A stretch of DNA of 7,897 nucleotides from an uncultured Armatimonadota bacterium (GTDB lineage Bacteria > Armatimonadota > Armatimonadia > Armatimonadales > Armatimonadaceae). The stretch's first letter is position 1. Each line of letters begins with the position of its first letter. Positions 1 to 7,709 of the stretch are shown here, in pieces. The stretch spans positions 1 through 7,897 of the forward strand of contig CAIYBQ010000618.1 in NCBI GenBank assembly GCA_903924445.1, read 5' to 3'. Below the pieces are notes generated by a model that was not told where the DNA came from, made no database searches, and saw nothing but the letters and a program-made list of their open reading frames with translations. The translations under genes were made by a program, and so were the position numbers.

Positions 1-3000
1 CGCACGCAGGCGCTTCTTTGTAAACTCCTCAAGCTGCTCATTGCTGACTGGAAGCACTTGGGATTGAGCCCCTTGTGCCTTAAGGACATCCTCGAAAACC
101 GCATGCACGATATTGCCAAGGCGTTTACCCGCTACTGTCAAGTGGGATGTGGACTTGCCGGAGTGACTCGTTCCGCCAGCCATCGATATCTCAGGTCCAG
201 CTGACTGAACATCATCCGCTTCATCCTCAGCCGGGTTTGGGACAGCATCGAGGATAGGCGCATGGTTTTTCGTGAGCTTAGTAAAGCTCGTGAATTGCCG
301 CTGCGGGAACAGCGTGTGCGTTACCGGTAGCGGACGCTCGGGCGGCGGCGTTTGGGCGCTCTGCTGATATTGAGCAACCATCGGCGCCGCTAAGCCCTGG
401 CTTGGATGGACTTTATAAAGCTGTTCGCCACCTGTCGAGAGTGTCGTCGATGCAAGCTCGGATAGTCCATCAAAGGTTACATCGCCGAGCACCGATGTAA
501 GCGCGGTCGTCCAACCGGGCTGATGGCCCGCCCGTGGGCATTGTCCAGTGGGCACAACACAATACGAAACGGCCCGCGTCAGCGCGACATACAGCAGCCG
601 TTTGTCTTCATCGGCAGCATCGTCTGTGACACGTTTGAATGCAAACTTGTCCCAGCGTCGGAAGTGGACGACTTTACGTGTTCGGTCACCGGAATCTGCG
701 GCAACGATTCCATATTCTAGTGGTGTTCCAGGATTGGATGATGTCACTCCTCCGCCCATAAACACAATTGGGAATTCCAAACCTTTTGAGCTGTGGAGTG
801 TCAGGACATGAACGGCATCATCGTTACCCTCAGCGAGCTGCGGAACGGATTCACGCGCATCGATGACGGCTTTTAGGCGTCCTGGGAGTGCATCCACCGT
901 CAGCGCCTCGGCGGCCATCGTTTTTTCAAGCCACTGCCCCAGGTGCACAAGGTCTGCTGCTCTCCGGAGGTGGTCAAAGGGTGCCCGCGAAACGCCATCG
1001 AGTCCCCAGAAGCCAGCTTCAGGCTCGATGATTTCCCGGATTGCCGCTGCAACCCTGCCATCTGCGAGCATCCCCGCCCAGGCTTGGAAGCGTCCTTGCC
1101 ACTCAGTGGTTTGCTGTTCGGTCAGGTTTTTCTGATCGCTTTCCGAGACACCGGACCACCAGGTAAAAATGGCTGCTCGGATGACGCGGATGTCCTGAGG
1201 AGCTGCGAGTGCGCTGAGGATGCTGAGGAATTCCTGAGCGGTGGCAGATATGCCGACATTTTCACTGCGTTCGTAGACCACGGGTACATGGCGCTTTCGC
1301 AGCTCGCGAATACAGGCCATCGCCTCCCTGCCCGTCCGGCATAGAATCGCGATGTCATTGGGGAGAACACACCGCTCTTCCTCAGGCTCATCTAACTTTG
1401 GCTTTGCTGGAATCACAAAGCGGACATCCTCGGTCAGCAGCGTGAGGATATGGTCGGCAAGCCAGGTCACGTAAGCGCGTCGTGCCACACCAACCTTCTG
1501 CATAGTCGCTGGAAGATGACAAAATGCAACAGGTGGAACTTTGATTCCATCGGAATCGATGAGGTAGGGCTTCCCACCATTCGCATTCGGCTGTACGCCC
1601 TGATACGTAATCCCGGCGGTTGCGGGTACATCGCCTTCAGTCGTTGGGACAGCGTTTCCAAACAAGGGAGCTGGGTGTCGAAGGAGGAGGGCATCGATCG
1701 CCTCGACCATCTGCTGTGTTGAGCGGTAGTTAATGCCAAGCGTACAGAGCTGTCCACCGATTTTCCCAAGGATTTCCCCGCGGGCACTGAGGTAACTGTC
1801 AAGGTCGGACCCTCGAAAGCGATAAATAGACTGCTTTGGATCCCCCACAAGGTAGAGGACATTTCTAGGAGCCGTGGCGCTACCCGGTTCAGCATCCTGA
1901 TGAACGAAGAGCGAACGAAAAATCCGCCACTGGTCCGGGTCGGTGTCCTGGGCTTCATCGAAGAGGACGATAGGAAACCGCTTTCGCAGCGCATCCCGTA
2001 AACGCTCCGCGAGTGCACGGCGCTCCGCACTTTCCTGTTTATCGACCTCCACCGCTTTACGAAGATCCGCAATCATCGCATCAAAGGTGAGAATCCCCTG
2101 TTCAGACAAGCGCTTACGGAGCATCGATGCCGTATCGCGAACCAGTTTGTATAACGCAGCAAAGGCAACTTGCGTCGGAATCGACTCAATCCAGACAAAT
2201 GCCTGCAATGGTTCAGCAAGTCCAGCGGGGTCACCTTCCAGCCACGCTGAAATGCCTTTCTGGGGCAAAACAGATGTCATAGACGCGAGGACCGACTTTA
2301 GGTCATCAATCGGCGTTTCGCCAACATGCAGATGGCTGAGCGCATCGAATGCTTCCCTAAGCGTGCCTTGCTTGGGGCCCGTGAGTCGTCGTGGTCCAAC
2401 CGCATCCAAAACCGATTGCTTGAACGCATCGCCATCGGTGTATTCGTTCCGCAACTTTTTGCAAACAGCACGGATTGTCTCATCCCAGGATGCGACAATT
2501 TCACCGGCATTGGGCGAAAACGTAATCGCCTCAAAGCGGTCACTGCCCGGGTAAATGTCTTTACGAGCCAGCTCACGGGCAAGCTCAACAAAGGCATCGA
2601 GTTTGCCAAAGACGGCATCGATGGCATCCGAGACACGCCCGCCCGCAACGCCTTCATAAAGCATCCTCGCGTTGACGTGAAGCCACTCACTCATCGTCTC
2701 ATCTAGGATTCGCTGAGCAAGCTCTTCGCTTGCCTGCGCTTGCCAGGGACGACCTGCCTCGAAGGCAAACTGATCCAAAACCGCATTCGCAAAGCTGTGA
2801 ATCGTCAAGACCTGCGCATTGTCATACTCGGCCATCGCCTTTCGCAGGCGTGTCAACCGCGTTGTTCGGTCAGGGCTTTCCGATTCTTTTTCAAGAGCTC
2901 CAATGCGCTCGCGTAACGCATTTCGTAGCGTCTGCTGCATTTCCGCCGCAGTTGCCCGGGTAAACGTAACAACAAGAATGTCACTAATCGCGATGCCACG

Positions 3001-3126
3001 TTCTTCAAGCGCACGTAGCACGAGCTGACGAATTGTGTAGGACTTGCCCGTGCCTGCGGATGCTTCAATCACAGCCGAGTGGGTGAGTTTTAGATTTTCA
3101 GGTGCAGTTACCGTAAAAAGTGTCAC
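1..3126 (-). CDS. recB: RecB, exodeoxyribonuclease V beta subunit (3' end beyond the window)
   Basis: This is the UvrD-type (SF1A) 3'-5' helicase and nuclease subunit of RecBCD, which unwinds and cuts DNA from double-strand ends. I translated 1042 codons without a stop. Helicase motifs run in order: Walker A ASAGTGKS (22-29), motif Ia VVTFTRATAAE (52-62), TIHSF (108-112), motif II DEAQDTDPDQW (390-400), GDPKQSIYRFRG (428-439), NYRST (466-470), motif V TLHSSKGLEFP (776-786) and motif VI RLLYVALTRA (843-852). SFTKLTK (947-953) and an acidic linker follow. GNIVHAVFE (1004-1012) then opens the nuclease domain; H1008 matches its metal-binding His. The catalytic Asp/Asp/Lys residues lie beyond position 1. 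E. coli RecB has 1180 residues, so perhaps 130-200 are missing. The start is GTG at 3126, placed by an AGGAGG seven bases upstream and by the usual short distance to Walker A. The gene lies 10 nt after recC, in one operon. AddA is the alternative, but the RecC partner and the DTDP(D/Q)QWRIFR-type motif II context favour RecB. Confidence 0.93.
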   Translation of the reverse strand, partial: MTLFTVTAPENLKLTHSAVIEASAGTGKSYTIRQLVLRALEERGIAISDILVVTFTRATAAEMQQTLRNALRERIGALEKESESPDRTTRLTRLRKAMAEYDNAQVLTIHSFANAVLDQFAFEAGRPWQAQASEELAQRILDETMSEWLHVNARMLYEGVAGGRVSDAIDAVFGKLDAFVELARELARKDIYPGSDRFEAITFSPNAGEIVASWDETIRAVCKKLRNEYTDGDAFKQSVLDAVGPRRLTGPKQGTLREAFDALSHLHVGETPIDDLKSVLASMTSVLPQKGISAWLEGDPAGLAEPLQAFVWIESIPTQVAFAALYKLVRDTASMLRKRLSEQGILTFDAMIADLRKAVEVDKQESAERRALAERLRDALRKRFPIVLFDEAQDTDPDQWRIFRSLFVHQDAEPGSATAPRNVLYLVGDPKQSIYRFRGSDLDSYLSARGEILGKIGGQLCTLGINYRSTQQMVEAIDALLLRHPAPLFGNAVPTTEGDVPATAGITYQGVQPNANGGKPYLIDSDGIKVPPVAFCHLPATMQKVGVARRAYVTWLADHILTLLTEDVRFVIPAKPKLDEPEEERCVLPNDIAILCRTGREAMACIRELRKRHVPVVYERSENVGISATAQEFLSILSALAAPQDIRVIRAAIFTWWSGVSESDQKNLTEQQTTEWQGRFQAWAGMLADGRVAAAIREIIEPEAGFWGLDGVSRAPFDHLRRAADLVHLGQWLEKTMAAEALTVDALPGRLKAVIDARESVPQLAEGNDDAVHVLTLHSSKGLEFPIVFMGGGVTSSNPGTPLEYGIVAADSGDRTRKVVHFRRWDKFAFKRVTDDAADEDKRLLYVALTRAVSYCVVPTGQCPRAGHQPGWTTALTSVLGDVTFDGLSELASTTLSTGGEQLYKVHPSQGLAAPMVAQYQQSAQTPPPERPLPVTHTLFPQRQFTSFTKLTKNHAPILDAVPNPAEDEADDVQSAGPEISMAGGTSHSGKSTSHLTVAGKRLGNIVHAVFEDVLKAQGAQSQVLPVSNEQLEEFTKKRLRA

Positions 3127-3132
3127 GTTTTT

Positions 3133-3138
3133 CCTCCT
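3133..3138 (-). promoter_or_regulatory. Ribosome binding site of recB overlapping the recC stop codon
   Basis: The minus strand reads AGGAGG, six bases of perfect anti-SD match, followed by AAAAAC (plus one more base) before the GTG at 3126. Two bases of this site are also part of the recC TAG stop at 3139-3137. The site decides the GTG start, because no ATG is suitably placed. The overlap means that ribosomes ending recC sit on the recB initiation site, which suggests translational coupling of the two subunits. Confidence 0.85.
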
Positions 3139-6100
3139 ACCCTCTCGGTGCAATTTCGTTGATTTTGGCAACCAGACCGACAAATGTGTCCCAGGACGCC
3201 GTCCAAGTAAATGGCTGCTGATCGAGGTAGCGACGCGTTTCTACATCCCACTTTTCGATACGACGCTCCAAGTCCGCTTCGATGTCATCAAAGTCGACAA
3301 TATTGTCTACATTTGTCCAAGTGGAGACCTTCAGCTCATCCACATAAACCGGAACACAGACCTCACGATTGGCATCCGCGAGAGAAATGAACTGCTGTTG
3401 AAGCTCATCATAAGTATCTGCATCGATGTTTACGGTAAGGGAATACACAGCTTCCTTTGGGTTCCGAATGTTCACAATCACCAATGTAAACGCATCCTCA
3501 ACGGGTCGTGTTGGGTAAAACAACCAGCGGGCAAGTGCGCGCCAAAGGTAGCGGTCATGCTTTTCGGCTGGTTTCCCCGATGTCACTGTAAAGACGAAAC
3601 CTCGCTGCCAGGTGTCCCGGACATTGCCAACAACTCCCGGAACCTGCCCGGTTGAGAAGCGAACCGGTTTGCGCAGCGGACCAATCAACTGCTGAACTGC
3701 ATAGCATGTGCCCTCAAGCAGAGCCAGCTGCTCCCGCGTTCGCTCGAGCATAAATTCGGCATTCGATTGGGTCACCAATGCCTCACGTCGTATGTCCTTC
3801 CAAACGCTCTCTCGTGCTTTATCAAGCGTCATCCCGCGGCGCATTGCTTCATCCCAAATGCGCTTTACGGCAACATCCCGGATGTCAGGGGCAAAGCTGT
3901 CATCATCCTCAGGGTTGTCTACGTTTGCGATGCGCATATCCCGGCCCGCACTCAGGTGGTGGCGTGCCGGATTGGAAATCAAATCTTCAAAGGATTTTGC
4001 AGAGACACGTGATGTCGACGGCTCAGAAAGCGGCGCGTTCAGTGTCTCCGATGTCTCATCGGATGAACCATCGGCGAGTGAACCGTTGCTATCCGTGGAT
4101 GTTACATCTCCAAAGCGCACCCGCCGGTCGCGGGCATACAGAATCCGCTCAAACCATGGGAAGGCTGCGCGCTTAACGATGAGGTCTGTACCAGCATTTG
4201 GGAAGGCTTCTACTATGTCGCGAAGTGGCACGGCCATATCGCGGTGTGTTGCATTCGCAGCATCCCGACCGGTGTAGTAAAACCACAGCTTGTCGATGGC
4301 GGTTGTGATGACTTCGAGCAGTGCAAGGCGATCAATCTGCGCAGGGGATGCATCCAAGCAGTTGTCAGAGGGGTAGTGCTTTGCCGACGTCTGCGTAAGG
4401 TCAAAACCAAGGGGCTGTCTTCGTGCTGGAAAGCTGTCCTGCGACATCCCGAGAATACAGACAACCCTACTGGAAATGCCGCGCGCCTGCGCAAGAGGCA
4501 CCACCGTGACCGCCTCAAAGAGCGCCCGCCCGCGCGGTGTCCCCTGCTCAACCAGACGCTGACGCAATAGGACCCGGAAATCCTGAAAACTGATTTCGTA
4601 ATCCCGGGCTGTAGCTGAGCGCTCTGCTTGCTGCAATAACCCAGACAGGGCAAAGCGAATGGCCGTGATGTGGTCATCATCCGATGGCTGCCCGGAGCGG
4701 CAGCCAATCTGCTGATCGATGATCTCTGAGACGGTCGCAACCCAGCCCGCAACGCTTTGTATCAACGTGGCAGTGGATGTAAGCAGCTTGAGGAGGTCTG
4801 AGAGTGGCCCAATCATGTGGCCAAGTCCACGTGACTCAACCGCACCAACACCTCCGACACCAAGAAGCGCGTAGTCGCTGGTTCCAAATGGGGAAAACTC
4901 ATCTTCTGGAGCAATCACCAAGCCCATCGCGACCCGGTCCAGCCATTCATCCCATGTCCCGGATGCATCCGACGTAACACCCTTCCAAATGTCAGCAACA
5001 TCGGAGTGGCGCTCATGCTCGCTAAACCCGTAGCGCGCGCCTCCTTCGGCAAGGATGACTTTGAGAGCATCCACAGCATCCGGTTCCAAGCCATGACGAG
5101 CGAGCCAGCAAGGATTTTGTACGATGCCTAAGAGGTCTGAGCGGCGAAGTCGGCCTCCGATGTTGTCGAGGATACGCTGAAAGAGTGCGGGAACCGGGCT
5201 TGCTACGCCAACGCCATCCCCAATCAGTGCCCAGGGCAGCTCAATCGGTGTGGAAAACACACGCTCGATGTGCGGAAGGTACGGAGATAAGTCGGGAGCC
5301 GTGACAACAATGTCCCTTGGGTGCAGCGATGGATCATCGTGGAGCGCAAGAAGGATGTCATCCCGCATGCACTCCAATTCCCGAATCGGCGACCAGCAGC
5401 TGTTGACAACGAGAGAGTCATCACCGGGCTGCGAAATTGCACCTTCGGGGATGGCTGGACAGTTATCAAGAATGGATAGTTGCAGACCTCCGAGGCGAGT
5501 TGTGACATCAGGCTCGCGAAATGCCTCACCGCCGTAAACCGTATGAACATCAACACCCTTCTGGAGAAGTGCATCCTCTGTGTCGATCAGAAATGCTTGC
5601 TCATTCCTCGAAAGTAAGCCAAGGCTTGACAGTACGGGACTTGCGAATGCGGCTGCGCCGTCATCCACCGCCGATGACAACATCAGCTGCTTGCGTGTCG
5701 GATTGTCCGCAAAAAACTGGCGGCAGGGAGACAGCAGGACCTGAAGGACGTTGATATCTGGGCGTGATGCCAGAGCTTGGACCCAGCGGTAGTCGATCAG
5801 CGGCAGGAATGCGCCACCGACGATAGCGACTGGCCCCGTGGAAGCGATACTAGCTTCCGACAAAGCAATTGCATCGGATGCGGAGAGTGGGTTGGCTAGG
5901 TCTGCCTTTGCCCAGACGCGCTGAACAAGCTCGGCCTGCCAGTGGACATCGGGAGATCCGAGTGGCGGAACGACACCGCGGATGAAATCCAGCAACATCG
6001 ATGGCCGCTGCTTGTCATAAAAGCGCACCAAACGCGTCAGCTGGCCAGCAAGCTCCATGCGCGAATCTCGATTCGCCGCAAGCCATGCCTGGACCGGCCG

Positions 6101-6406
6101 CCAGACCGGGTCTGACGCATCGATTTCATCGAGAACATCCGCGACAATCGCCTCCAGGAGAACATCGTGGCAAGTGCGCTCATCCGGCATCCCACAGAAG
6201 TGACGCCGCGCAGCAAACTCCTCCATAAACGTCACGGCCATGATGTTGCCCATCTGGCGTGCAAGCGCCTGGCGCAGCCATGTCCGGATCACCTTGTTGG
6301 GGACAACAATGACGGCTGGCCGCGCAAGCGTGCGTGTGCTGATGTGTTCGGCTAAAGCCGGGATGAGGTTGGTGTAGTGGTTGGTTGGGATGATTTGCCA
6401 GGGCAT
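3137..6406 (-). CDS. recC: RecC, exodeoxyribonuclease V gamma subunit
   Basis: RecC is the scaffold of RecBCD; it splits the duplex, channels the strands and recognises Chi, using a helicase fold that has lost its ATPase. The protein has 1089 residues, against 1122 in E. coli. Recognisable blocks are the N-terminal IIPTNHYTNLIPALAEHI (5-22) with VVPNKVIRTWL (34-44); NSCWSPIRELECMRDDILLAL (335-355) with LHPRDIVVTAPDL (361-373), equal to E. coli CHSPQREVE...LTPRDIIV; VVCILGM...PLGFDL (648-670); and DRLALLEVITTAIDKLWFYYTGR (692-714). No Walker A and no C-terminal iron-sulphur nuclease are visible, which argues against AddB. Residues about 767-803 form a Ser/Thr/Asp-rich stretch where RecC proteins usually have an HPLxPF-like motif. 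The ATG is chosen because the N-terminus aligns with RecC from about residue 5; its SD is weak (only GAG near -11). It is the first gene of the recC-recB unit, after a terminator. Confidence 0.93.
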   Translation of the reverse strand: MPWQIIPTNHYTNLIPALAEHISTRTLARPAVIVVPNKVIRTWLRQALARQMGNIMAVTFMEEFAARRHFCGMPDERTCHDVLLEAIVADVLDEIDASDPVWRPVQAWLAANRDSRMELAGQLTRLVRFYDKQRPSMLLDFIRGVVPPLGSPDVHWQAELVQRVWAKADLANPLSASDAIALSEASIASTGPVAIVGGAFLPLIDYRWVQALASRPDINVLQVLLSPCRQFFADNPTRKQLMLSSAVDDGAAAFASPVLSSLGLLSRNEQAFLIDTEDALLQKGVDVHTVYGGEAFREPDVTTRLGGLQLSILDNCPAIPEGAISQPGDDSLVVNSCWSPIRELECMRDDILLALHDDPSLHPRDIVVTAPDLSPYLPHIERVFSTPIELPWALIGDGVGVASPVPALFQRILDNIGGRLRRSDLLGIVQNPCWLARHGLEPDAVDALKVILAEGGARYGFSEHERHSDVADIWKGVTSDASGTWDEWLDRVAMGLVIAPEDEFSPFGTSDYALLGVGGVGAVESRGLGHMIGPLSDLLKLLTSTATLIQSVAGWVATVSEIIDQQIGCRSGQPSDDDHITAIRFALSGLLQQAERSATARDYEISFQDFRVLLRQRLVEQGTPRGRALFEAVTVVPLAQARGISSRVVCILGMSQDSFPARRQPLGFDLTQTSAKHYPSDNCLDASPAQIDRLALLEVITTAIDKLWFYYTGRDAANATHRDMAVPLRDIVEAFPNAGTDLIVKRAAFPWFERILYARDRRVRFGDVTSTDSNGSLADGSSDETSETLNAPLSEPSTSRVSAKSFEDLISNPARHHLSAGRDMRIANVDNPEDDDSFAPDIRDVAVKRIWDEAMRRGMTLDKARESVWKDIRREALVTQSNAEFMLERTREQLALLEGTCYAVQQLIGPLRKPVRFSTGQVPGVVGNVRDTWQRGFVFTVTSGKPAEKHDRYLWRALARWLFYPTRPVEDAFTLVIVNIRNPKEAVYSLTVNIDADTYDELQQQFISLADANREVCVPVYVDELKVSTWTNVDNIVDFDDIEADLERRIEKWDVETRRYLDQQPFTWTASWDTFVGLVAKINEIAPRG

Positions 6407-6490
6407 TTGGTGTCTCGAGGGTTAGCGGTCAATTACTTATCGTTACCAATGCCCCATTTATGACACTTTTTCTAAATTTATTTTTCGGAT
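6407..6490 (-). promoter_or_regulatory. AT-rich gap expected to carry the recC-recB promoter
   Basis: This stretch lies between the terminator of the upstream operon and the recC ATG, so transcription of recC should start here unless it depends on read-through. It is clearly richer in A and T than its flanks. GATAAG and CATAAA on the minus strand resemble -10 boxes, but neither has a convincing -35 box at 16-18 bases. I therefore do not name an exact promoter. No inverted repeat or LexA-like operator was seen. Confidence 0.35.
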
Positions 6491-6526
6491 GAAAGAAAAA
6501 AGCCCCCCCGAAATCCGGGAGGGCTT
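6491..6526 (-). terminator. Intrinsic terminator of the prepilin operon
   Basis: Bases 6500-6510 pair with 6516-6526: eleven positions with one C/A mismatch, GC-rich, closing a 5-base loop. Read on the minus strand the hairpin is followed by a T-rich tract (TTTTTTCTTTC), the classic Rho-independent layout. It sits 20 nt after the stop codon of the small membrane protein and before recC. It therefore ends the prepilin unit and separates it from recC-recB. The plus strand also has a short pyrimidine-rich run after the stem (TTCTTC), but it is too weak to call bidirectional. Confidence 0.9.
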
Positions 6527-6546
6527 CTTCGCAATCAGGGAAGCTG

Positions 6547-6819
6547 CTATTCGCGGCTGCGTCGACGTCCGAGCTGACGTTGCTGGGCCGCAGGATCTTT
6601 AGCCAAAAACTCGTTCAGCTTTGCCTGTGTTGTTGGACTGGCTTCTCTTGTATCCGGGTCTCGCCGAGCCTGCGCTTCCGGGCTGTTAAATTCCCGAAGC
6701 GCACGGGCATCATCCATTCTCGGCTTCACAAAGCCAAAGAATGCAACTAGAGCCACAATGACAACTCCAACGATGACTAAGACGAACGGCGATGCCGCTT
6801 TTTCCTTGAGTGTTTCCAA
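6547..6819 (-). CDS. Small single-span membrane protein of unknown function
   Basis: I do not recognise a family for this 90-residue protein. Residues 1-10 are charged and polar. Residues about 11-31 form one strongly hydrophobic segment (PFVLVIVGVVIVALVAFFGF) and thus a membrane anchor or uncleaved signal. Residues 32-90 are a hydrophilic tail rich in Ala, Arg, Asp, Glu and Gln, ending in an Arg-rich LGRRRSRE; it looks largely disordered or helical. There is no cysteine and no lipobox. The start is TTG at 6819, supported by GGAGG six bases upstream. The gene follows the prepilin gene by 19 nt and precedes a terminator, so the two are probably co-transcribed. A role in assembling or anchoring the prepilin-like product is possible from position alone and is inference. 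Its presence as a real gene is supported by the SD, the operon position, the terminator and the sensible membrane-protein composition. Confidence 0.75.
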   Translation of the reverse strand: METLKEKAASPFVLVIVGVVIVALVAFFGFVKPRMDDARALREFNSPEAQARRDPDTREASPTTQAKLNEFLAKDPAAQQRQLGRRRSRE

Positions 6820-6825
6820 TGAAAG

Positions 6826-6830
6826 CCTCC
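6826..6830 (-). promoter_or_regulatory. Ribosome binding site deciding the TTG start of the small membrane protein
   Basis: The minus strand reads GGAGG, then six bases, then TTG at 6819. It lies in the 19-nt gap after the prepilin stop codon. No in-frame ATG lies near this SD, so the rare TTG start is the best choice. Confidence 0.75.
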
Positions 6831-6838
6831 AGCCTCGC

Positions 6839-7696
6839 CTATTCGATGCCCTGTGGAACTGCTTCCAAAGACCACTGCGTTGACTTGATCTGACTTGGCT
6901 TCAGCCACTTAGCATGGCCATCGAGGAACCCGATGTTCATCCCTTGTGAGAAGCGATGTGGCTCCTTGACAATGGTTGAATTGTCGACACGTGCGCCGCC
7001 CGAGAGGAGCAGCTGACCGATGGTTTCAGAGCCATCCAGCTGGAGCTCGGATTCATCCGTCTTGTCACCACCAGAAAGGGATGCAAAGAAGGACTCCAGC
7101 GTTGCCCAGTTGGTAAAGCCTTCTTGCCAAACGGTGGTAACCGAGTTATGGAACCAAATTGTCTCAGCAGGTGCAACCGCTTCACTCAGGCTGACGAAGC
7201 GCTGCGTGGAACGTGGACCAGCACAGGAACCATCATTCCAGTTTCCTGGAGGCGTACCGCCACCAGTGTTGGCTGCTGGATCGTACGGCGTTGGGAAGTC
7301 ATCATTGGATGAGTTCACATTGATCGTGTAGCCGTAGTAAGGGGCATCCGAACGACCCGGGGATGTAAACATTTGCATGTTCTTTGTGTACGGATAGATC
7401 TGCTCTGGCCAGGTGGTCCAGTTACGGCTCCAGAGGTTTGGTGGGTTAACTGTCGAAGCACCACCACACGTACGCAGCGCAGGCGACATCAGGGCTTCAT
7501 CGTAATCCTGGACATACATCATGGAGCTGGTAACAATTTGCTTGATGTTGGAAAGGTCGGAAATGGCACGCGCCTTTGAACGAGCCTGTGCAAAGACAGG
7601 GAACAGAATCGCAGCGAGGATCGCAATAATTGCAATTACAACCAGGAGTTCAATAAGCGTAAATGCGCTTGTTGTTTGCCGTGAACGGGATGACAT
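6839..7696 (-). CDS. Type IV prepilin-like protein with H-X9-DG-type C-terminus (DUF1559-like)
   Basis: This 285-residue protein starts with a class III (prepilin) signal: MSSRSRQTTSA, then FTLIELLVVIAIIAILAAI, with Glu16 as the conserved Glu+5. PilD-like peptidase should cut between Ala11 and Phe12; Ala at -1 is less common than Gly. The hydrophobic helix (12-35) runs into FPVFAQARSKAR and QDYDE, as in the prepilin paralogues of Armatimonadota. The globular part contains YGYT, VAPAETIWF (a common PAET motif) and two cysteines (77 and 158). The end has GFLDGHAKWLKPSQI, the DGH-KW block of the H-X9-DG domain, but His247 lies eleven residues before DG instead of nine. A pseudopilin, surface-fibre or secretion role is inferred from the family; no specific substrate can be given. 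An upstream in-frame TTG would add ten residues, but GGAGG at 7705-7709 points to the ATG at 7696. It is the first gene of a probable two-gene operon. Confidence 0.9.
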   Translation of the reverse strand: MSSRSRQTTSAFTLIELLVVIAIIAILAAILFPVFAQARSKARAISDLSNIKQIVTSSMMYVQDYDEALMSPALRTCGGASTVNPPNLWSRNWTTWPEQIYPYTKNMQMFTSPGRSDAPYYGYTINVNSSNDDFPTPYDPAANTGGGTPPGNWNDGSCAGPRSTQRFVSLSEAVAPAETIWFHNSVTTVWQEGFTNWATLESFFASLSGGDKTDESELQLDGSETIGQLLLSGGARVDNSTIVKEPHRFSQGMNIGFLDGHAKWLKPSQIKSTQWSLEAVPQGIE

Positions 7697-7704
7697 CACT
7701 AAAA

Positions 7705-7709
7705 CCTCC
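7705..7709 (-). promoter_or_regulatory. Ribosome binding site of the prepilin gene
   Basis: GGAGG on the minus strand lies eight bases before the ATG at 7696. It falls inside the longer reading frame that would start at the upstream TTG (7726), which argues for the shorter, 285-residue protein. A GTG directly before the ATG is a possible alternative start of one extra residue. Confidence 0.8.

Noticed and set aside
148..177. A second P-loop-like pattern (GTSHSGKS, RecB residues 985-992).
   Set aside because: It fits the Walker A consensus but lies in a Ser/Thr-rich linker between the helicase and nuclease domains, with no following Walker B or NTPase fold. It is most likely chance.
1467..2072. 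Minus-strand frame of 201 residues inside recB.
   Set aside because: It is in a different frame from the uninterrupted RecB reading frame, which carries motifs II, III and IV over the same bases.
1943..2554. Plus-strand open frame of 203 residues opposite recB.
   Set aside because: It is fully antisense to the motif-bearing RecB frame and has a Ser/Arg/Ala-rich, domain-free composition. It is a shadow of the real gene.
3044..3655. Plus-strand open frame of 203 residues across the recC-recB junction.
   Set aside because: It has no recognisable domain or SD, and both opposing genes are strongly supported by conserved motifs.
4213..4752. Minus-strand frame of 179 residues inside recC.
   Set aside because: It is out of frame with RecC, whose VVCILGM and PLGFDL blocks lie in the same interval. 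It is a shadow.
3137..6406. Reading the large protein as AddB.
   Set aside because: AddB has an N-terminal Walker A and four cysteines of an iron-sulphur nuclease domain at the C-terminus. Neither is present, and several blocks match RecC closely.
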